This document shows, piece by piece, positions 60,546-64,000 of a DNA stretch of 64,000 nucleotides (the first letter of the stretch is position 1; each line of letters begins with the position of its first letter). Under the pieces are notes generated by a model. It worked only from the letters and a program-made list of their open reading frames with translations, was not told the origin of the DNA and made no database searches. Made by a program: the position numbers and the translations under genes. The stretch is from DASQPR01 sp963831705 (GTDB lineage Bacteria; Actinomycetota; Actinomycetes; Mycobacteriales; Micromonosporaceae): contig CAWHRE010000006.1 in assembly GCA_963831705.1 (NCBI GenBank), forward strand, positions 159,903-223,902, read 5' to 3'.

Positions 60546-61523
60546 CTGCGTATCAACCACCCGGCGCGCGTAGTAGCAGCGGTCGCGGCCGCTGTGCTCG
60601 CCGTCGCAGTCATGAATGGCTGTTCCTCGAGTTCCAAGACGCCGACCAGCTCGTCGTCGACCGCCGAAAGTGGCAAGTGGGCCACGTCTCAGGGCACGCT
60701 CGTCTTCGGTACCGTTCCGGACCAAGCCGGTTCCGACGCGAACTGGAAGCCGCTCGAGGACTACATCGCCAAGCAGACCGGCTACAAGGTCCAGTTCTAC
60801 CCGACCAGCGACTACACGGCCCTGATCGCCGCCGCCGTGGCCGGCAAGGTGGACATCGCCGCGTTCTCCGGCCTCACCTACGTCCAGGCCACCAACAAGG
60901 GCGCCAAGCAGACGGTGGTCTCGGCCGTCATCGCCTCGGCCGGTCTGACCGACCCGGGCTACTACTCCGAGGCCATGGTGCCGAAGGGCTCCGCGATCAC
61001 CTCGCTGGCCGGCTTCAAGGGCCACAAGATCTGCTTCGTCGACCCGAACTCGACCTCCGGCTTCCTCTTCCCGTTGCTCGCTCTGAGCAAGGCGGGCCTC
61101 AACGTGACGGCCAGCGGTACGGACGCCAACAGCAACCCCAAGTTCTCTGACTTCACCGCGGTCTTCGCCGGTGCGCACGACAAGTCGGAGCAGGCCGTCG
61201 CGTCCAAGCAGTGCGACGCCGGCTTCGCCGAGGACTCGGTCGCCGAGCCCGCAGCAGCCAAGGGTGATGTCTCGGTCCTCGACAAGCAGTACGTGCCCGG
61301 TGGCCCGCTGACCATCTCGTCGGCCCTTCCGCAGAGCGTGCAGGACAAGCTCAAGTCGACGCTCGGCAGCGTCACGCTCGACCAGATCTCTGGCGCTGGC
61401 ATCACGGTCACCGACGGCTTCAAGAGCAGCTTCCAGGCCGCGAAGCCCGAGGACGACTCGTACTACCAGGCAGTCCGCGACATCTGCACGCAGATCCCGG
61501 CCGCGAACTGCGCCGCCAAGTAA
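60546..61523 (+). CDS. phnD: Phosphonate ABC transporter substrate-binding lipoprotein
   Basis: 325 residues. Lipoprotein signal with lipobox VMNGC, then the PhnD periplasmic-binding fold: TLVFGTVPDQAGSDANWKPLEDYIAKQTGYKV, AAFSGLTYVQA, CFVDPNSTSGFLFPLLAL, CDAGFAEDSVAE. Start: CTG 60546 gives a compact signal (RINHPARVVAA...) and has GAAAGGG 5 bases upstream. GTG 60501 and TTG 60462 are in frame but have no ribosome site and add odd residues. So a CTG start is likely. Confidence 0.9.
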   Translation: MRINHPARVVAAVAAAVLAVAVMNGCSSSSKTPTSSSSTAESGKWATSQGTLVFGTVPDQAGSDANWKPLEDYIAKQTGYKVQFYPTSDYTALIAAAVAGKVDIAAFSGLTYVQATNKGAKQTVVSAVIASAGLTDPGYYSEAMVPKGSAITSLAGFKGHKICFVDPNSTSGFLFPLLALSKAGLNVTASGTDANSNPKFSDFTAVFAGAHDKSEQAVASKQCDAGFAEDSVAEPAAAKGDVSVLDKQYVPGGPLTISSALPQSVQDKLKSTLGSVTLDQISGAGITVTDGFKSSFQAAKPEDDSYYQAVRDICTQIPAANCAAK

Positions 61524-61541
61524 TCGGATAGGAAATCGGCC

Positions 61542-62390
61542 ATGAGCAGCGCGACGACTTCCGCGGTCATCTCATTGACCGCAGTCACCAAAGACTTCGG
61601 CACCACCCAAGCGCTCCACGATGTGAACGTGAGTGTGGGCCGAGGGGAGGTCGTCGTGCTGCTCGGGCTGTCCGGGTCGGGAAAGTCCACGCTGCTCCGG
61701 CACCTGAACGGCCTGGAGTATCCGACCTCGGGAACCGTCGAGGTCCTCGGACAGAACGTGCCGGCCCTCAAAGCCAAGGCGGTACGCGCACTACGCGGGC
61801 GGGTCGGCATGATCTTCCAGCAGTTCGAACTCGTGGCGTCGCTGACCGCGCTGGAGAACGTGTTGACCGGCGCGTTGTCCCGACTGTCCGGGCCGCGCCT
61901 CGGACTCATCTCATATCCCAAGTCGCTCAAACTGCGCGCGCTCACCCACCTCGACCGCGTCGGACTGCTCGACCGGGCGTACCAGCGCGCCGACCGGCTC
62001 TCCGGCGGCCAGCAGCAGCGCGTCGCGATTGCCCGCGCGTTGATGCAGGACCCCGAGATCCTGCTGGCCGACGAGCCGGTCGCCTCGCTCGATCCCGAAT
62101 CGTCCAGCCAGGTGATGTCGATCATCCGGCAAATCGCCGCCGACGATGGCCTGACCGTCGTGTGCAGTCTTCACCAGGTCGACCTCGCCCTTGATTGGGG
62201 CGACCGAATCGTTGGCCTGCGCAGCGGAAAGGTTGTGCTCGACACGACCACCGATGGCCTAAGCAAGGCGCAGGTGATGGAGATCTACGGTCGCGTCGCC
62301 ACATCGACAGCGGAGCTACGGGCGATCGAAGCGGAACTGTCGCAAATCGACACCCTGTCCACATCGACCGCTCAGGACGGCACGCTGTGA
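61542..62390 (+). CDS. phnC: Phosphonate ABC transporter ATPase
   Basis: 282 residues. Walker A LLGLSGSGKSTLLRHLNGLEYPTSG, Q-loop MIFQQFELVASLTALENVL, signature LSGGQQQRVAIARALMQDP, Walker B ILLADEPVASLDPESSSQVM, H-loop VCSLHQVDLA. The usual phnDCE order is kept. Ends with GTGA overlap to the permease gene. Confidence 0.95.
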   Translation: MSSATTSAVISLTAVTKDFGTTQALHDVNVSVGRGEVVVLLGLSGSGKSTLLRHLNGLEYPTSGTVEVLGQNVPALKAKAVRALRGRVGMIFQQFELVASLTALENVLTGALSRLSGPRLGLISYPKSLKLRALTHLDRVGLLDRAYQRADRLSGGQQQRVAIARALMQDPEILLADEPVASLDPESSSQVMSIIRQIAADDGLTVVCSLHQVDLALDWGDRIVGLRSGKVVLDTTTDGLSKAQVMEIYGRVATSTAELRAIEAELSQIDTLSTSTAQDGTL

Positions 62391-64000
62391 GCACGATCGA
62401 GGCGATACGCCCCGTTCAGAGCGACGTAGCCGAGCGCGCTCCTCGAAGGCCCGTCTCGATCAGCCGGATCGCCGGCTTGATCGTGCTGCTGGCGATGGTC
62501 GGCTTCGGCGTCTATTCGCTGACCACGCTGGATTTCTCCTGGGCCAACATGGTTTCCAGCTTCCAGAATGCGGTGTCAGTTTTCCATCAGATGGACCCGA
62601 TCAGCATTCCGAAGCCGTCCGACCTGCTCTACCTGATCGAAATCACGCTTGGCATCGTTATCCTCGGCACGCTGGTCGCAGCGCTCATCTCGGTCCCGGT
62701 TGCGTGGGTCGCGGCATCGAACACCACGCCGGTCGGCTGGCTGCGCTGGGTCGGCCGGGCTATCGGTGTGGTGACGCGCGCCATTCCGGATGTCGTACTC
62801 GCGCTCGCATTCTCGTTGACGTTCGCGCTGGGAAGCCCGCTTCCGGGCATCTTCGCGATCGGCATCCACTCGATCGGCATGATCTCCAAACTGTTCGCCG
62901 ATGCGATCGAACAGAGCGATGACGGTCCGCGGCTCGCCATCCGCGCGGCCGGCGGTTCACGGGCCCAGGAATTCTGGTCCGGAGTGTTCCCGCAGGTACT
63001 GCCGTCGTGGATTGCTACCGTCCTACACCGGTTCGACATCAACCTGCGTGGCTCGGCCATCCTCGGCTACGCGGGCGTCGGCGGCCTCGGATACGCGATG
63101 CGTATCGCATTCGAGAACTTCCCCGAAGGGTACGGTCGCGGGCTCGGCATCGCGTGTGTCATCTTCGTACTCTGCGTTGTCCTCGAAATCATCTCCTCAA
63201 CGATCCGCCGCAGCCTGCTCGGTGTCGCACCGACCGGCAAAGGACTCGGCGACCGCGTTGTTCGACGTGCGACCCGCAACCGAACGGCGCCCGAGCCGAG
63301 GCGTGCCATGATCGTCCACATCGGAAACGTCGAGTCGATGGCGAAGCGCCCATGGACTCGCGACCGCGTACGCAATCTGGTCTGGATCCTGGCGACCCTC
63401 GCCATCATCGTCAGCAGCTGGTGGATGGCTCGGGTTGACTTCAGTCAGATCAGCTGGAATGAGGTTATGCCGACGCTGCAAAGCTTCTGGCCGCCCAACT
63501 TCGGAAACCACACCTTCACCGACTTCTTCCAGGCGCTGCTTGTGACGATCGAGGTCGCGTTCGCCGCCGCCCTGCTGTCGCTGGTGTTCTCGCTGATTTT
63601 CGGCGCGCTCGCCGCGCGCAACGTTGCCCCCAACGGCGTGGTCCGGAACATCTTCCGGGTCATCCTGGTCATCTTCCGAGGCGTTCCGGAGCTGGTGCTG
63701 GCGATCTTCCTGATCATGGTCACCGGCCTCGGCAACCAGGCCGGCGTCGTCGCGCTCGCGTTCGGTGGCATCGGTCTGCTCGGCAAGCTCATCGCCGACT
63801 CGTACGAGGACGTATCCGCCGGCCCCGGGCGCGCGCTCACCGCAGTCGGCGCCTCACGGATGCAGCGGTACGCCTCCGCCACCTGGCCGCAGGAGTTGCC
63901 ATCGGTGATCGGCAACTCGCTGTACCTGGTGGACACCAACATCCGCGCAGCCACGATCCTCGGCATCGTCGGTGGCAGCGGAATCGGCTTCTACCTGACC
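62387..64000 (+). CDS. phnE: Phosphonate ABC permease, PhnE-PhnE fusion, 3' end outside window
   Basis: 538 codons to the window edge, still open. Two permease domains in one chain: the first, about residues 20-270, with SIPKPSDLLYLIEITLGIVILGTLVAA and the EAA-like GGSRAQEFWSGVFPQVLPSWIATVLHRFDINLRGSAILG; the second from about 330, with GASRMQRYASATWPQELPSVIGNSLYLVDTNIRAATILGIVG. Bacterial PhnE is usually one domain (about 260 residues), and tandem phnE1/phnE2 are often separate genes; here they are fused. GTG 62387 overlaps the phnC stop. Confidence 0.92.
   Translation, partial: MSTIEAIRPVQSDVAERAPRRPVSISRIAGLIVLLAMVGFGVYSLTTLDFSWANMVSSFQNAVSVFHQMDPISIPKPSDLLYLIEITLGIVILGTLVAALISVPVAWVAASNTTPVGWLRWVGRAIGVVTRAIPDVVLALAFSLTFALGSPLPGIFAIGIHSIGMISKLFADAIEQSDDGPRLAIRAAGGSRAQEFWSGVFPQVLPSWIATVLHRFDINLRGSAILGYAGVGGLGYAMRIAFENFPEGYGRGLGIACVIFVLCVVLEIISSTIRRSLLGVAPTGKGLGDRVVRRATRNRTAPEPRRAMIVHIGNVESMAKRPWTRDRVRNLVWILATLAIIVSSWWMARVDFSQISWNEVMPTLQSFWPPNFGNHTFTDFFQALLVTIEVAFAAALLSLVFSLIFGALAARNVAPNGVVRNIFRVILVIFRGVPELVLAIFLIMVTGLGNQAGVVALAFGGIGLLGKLIADSYEDVSAGPGRALTAVGASRMQRYASATWPQELPSVIGNSLYLVDTNIRAATILGIVGGSGIGFYLT

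Overview
The window is high-GC DNA read densely on both strands, from an actinomycete. The main clues are: several genes begin exactly 6-7 bases after a TANNNT-type -10 box (leaderless transcripts); many genes overlap by ATGA or GTGA; and the gene set around 1.5-26.8 kb (plsC, an Rv2179c-type exoribonuclease, class II DAHP synthase, a PASTA Ser/Thr kinase, an Rv2175c-type DNA-binding protein, idsA-type prenyl synthase, an Rv2172c/MetF-like reductase) recalls the Rv2172c-Rv2182c neighbourhood of Mycobacterium tuberculosis. The genus cannot be named from sequence alone. No rRNA, tRNA, CRISPR array, prophage or insertion sequence was seen.

Layout. 0-5.8 kb: hydrolase end, membrane protein, plsC, Crp/Fnr regulator, degenerate APH-type kinase, exoribonuclease, 6-phosphofructokinase with pyrophosphate-type active-site residues. 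5.9-13.5 kb: proC, two tandem membrane-anchored HEFGH metalloproteins with Pro/Tyr-rich tails, aroG, threonine aldolase. 13.5-18.0 kb: copper operon csoR-copZ-copA with a CsoR operator, a methyltransferase coupled to a 49-residue membrane protein, and an iron-storage pair bfr/bfd with an IdeR/DtxR-like box. 18.1-21.7 kb: endonuclease IV, a PASTA kinase whose catalytic part is broken by about six 1-base frameshifts, and a Ser/Pro-rich membrane protein. 21.7-24.8 kb: Rv2175c-like protein, split lycopene cyclase, a secreted barnase-type RNase with its barstar, prenyl synthase. 24.7-29.6 kb: XRE regulator, MetF-like protein, CDP-alcohol phosphotransferase, and a ybaK-GNAT-hydrolase operon. 29.6-35.4 kb: an SOS-box-like palindrome plus leader ORF and hairpin ahead of a HEPN-like gene, a Tat phospholipase C, PadR plus membrane partner, Uma2 and GIDE-like proteins. 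35.5-41.5 kb: AfsR-like regulator followed by GH13 and GH15-like enzymes. 41.5-46.4 kb: drrAB-type exporter with a 23-codon ORF between its genes, and a MoxR/vWA-metallopeptidase pair. 46.4-55.7 kb: TrmB regulator with an archaeal-type short adenylosuccinate synthetase, acyltransferase, methyltransferase, CPT-like kinase, SGNH lipase, msrB, beta-propeller protein, pgm. 55.8-64 kb: a C-P lyase (phosphonate) locus phnI'-J-K-L-DUF1045-M followed by transporter genes phnD-C-E. It lacks phnG and phnH here, its phnI is cut down to its C-terminus behind a signal peptide, and phnJ carries a frameshift.

The most striking unexplained structure is a family of six dispersed palindromic elements (about 64 or 91 bp) at 5.8, 12.3, 13.4, 27.7, 43.4 and 50.4 kb. 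Each lies at the 3' end of one or two genes and several supply the actual stop codons. They share 16-21 bp arms and a conserved core, and the long form carries a second hairpin with a compensatory base-pair change. They look like RNA-level 3'-end elements (bidirectional terminators or mRNA stabilisers) or a mobile palindrome family.
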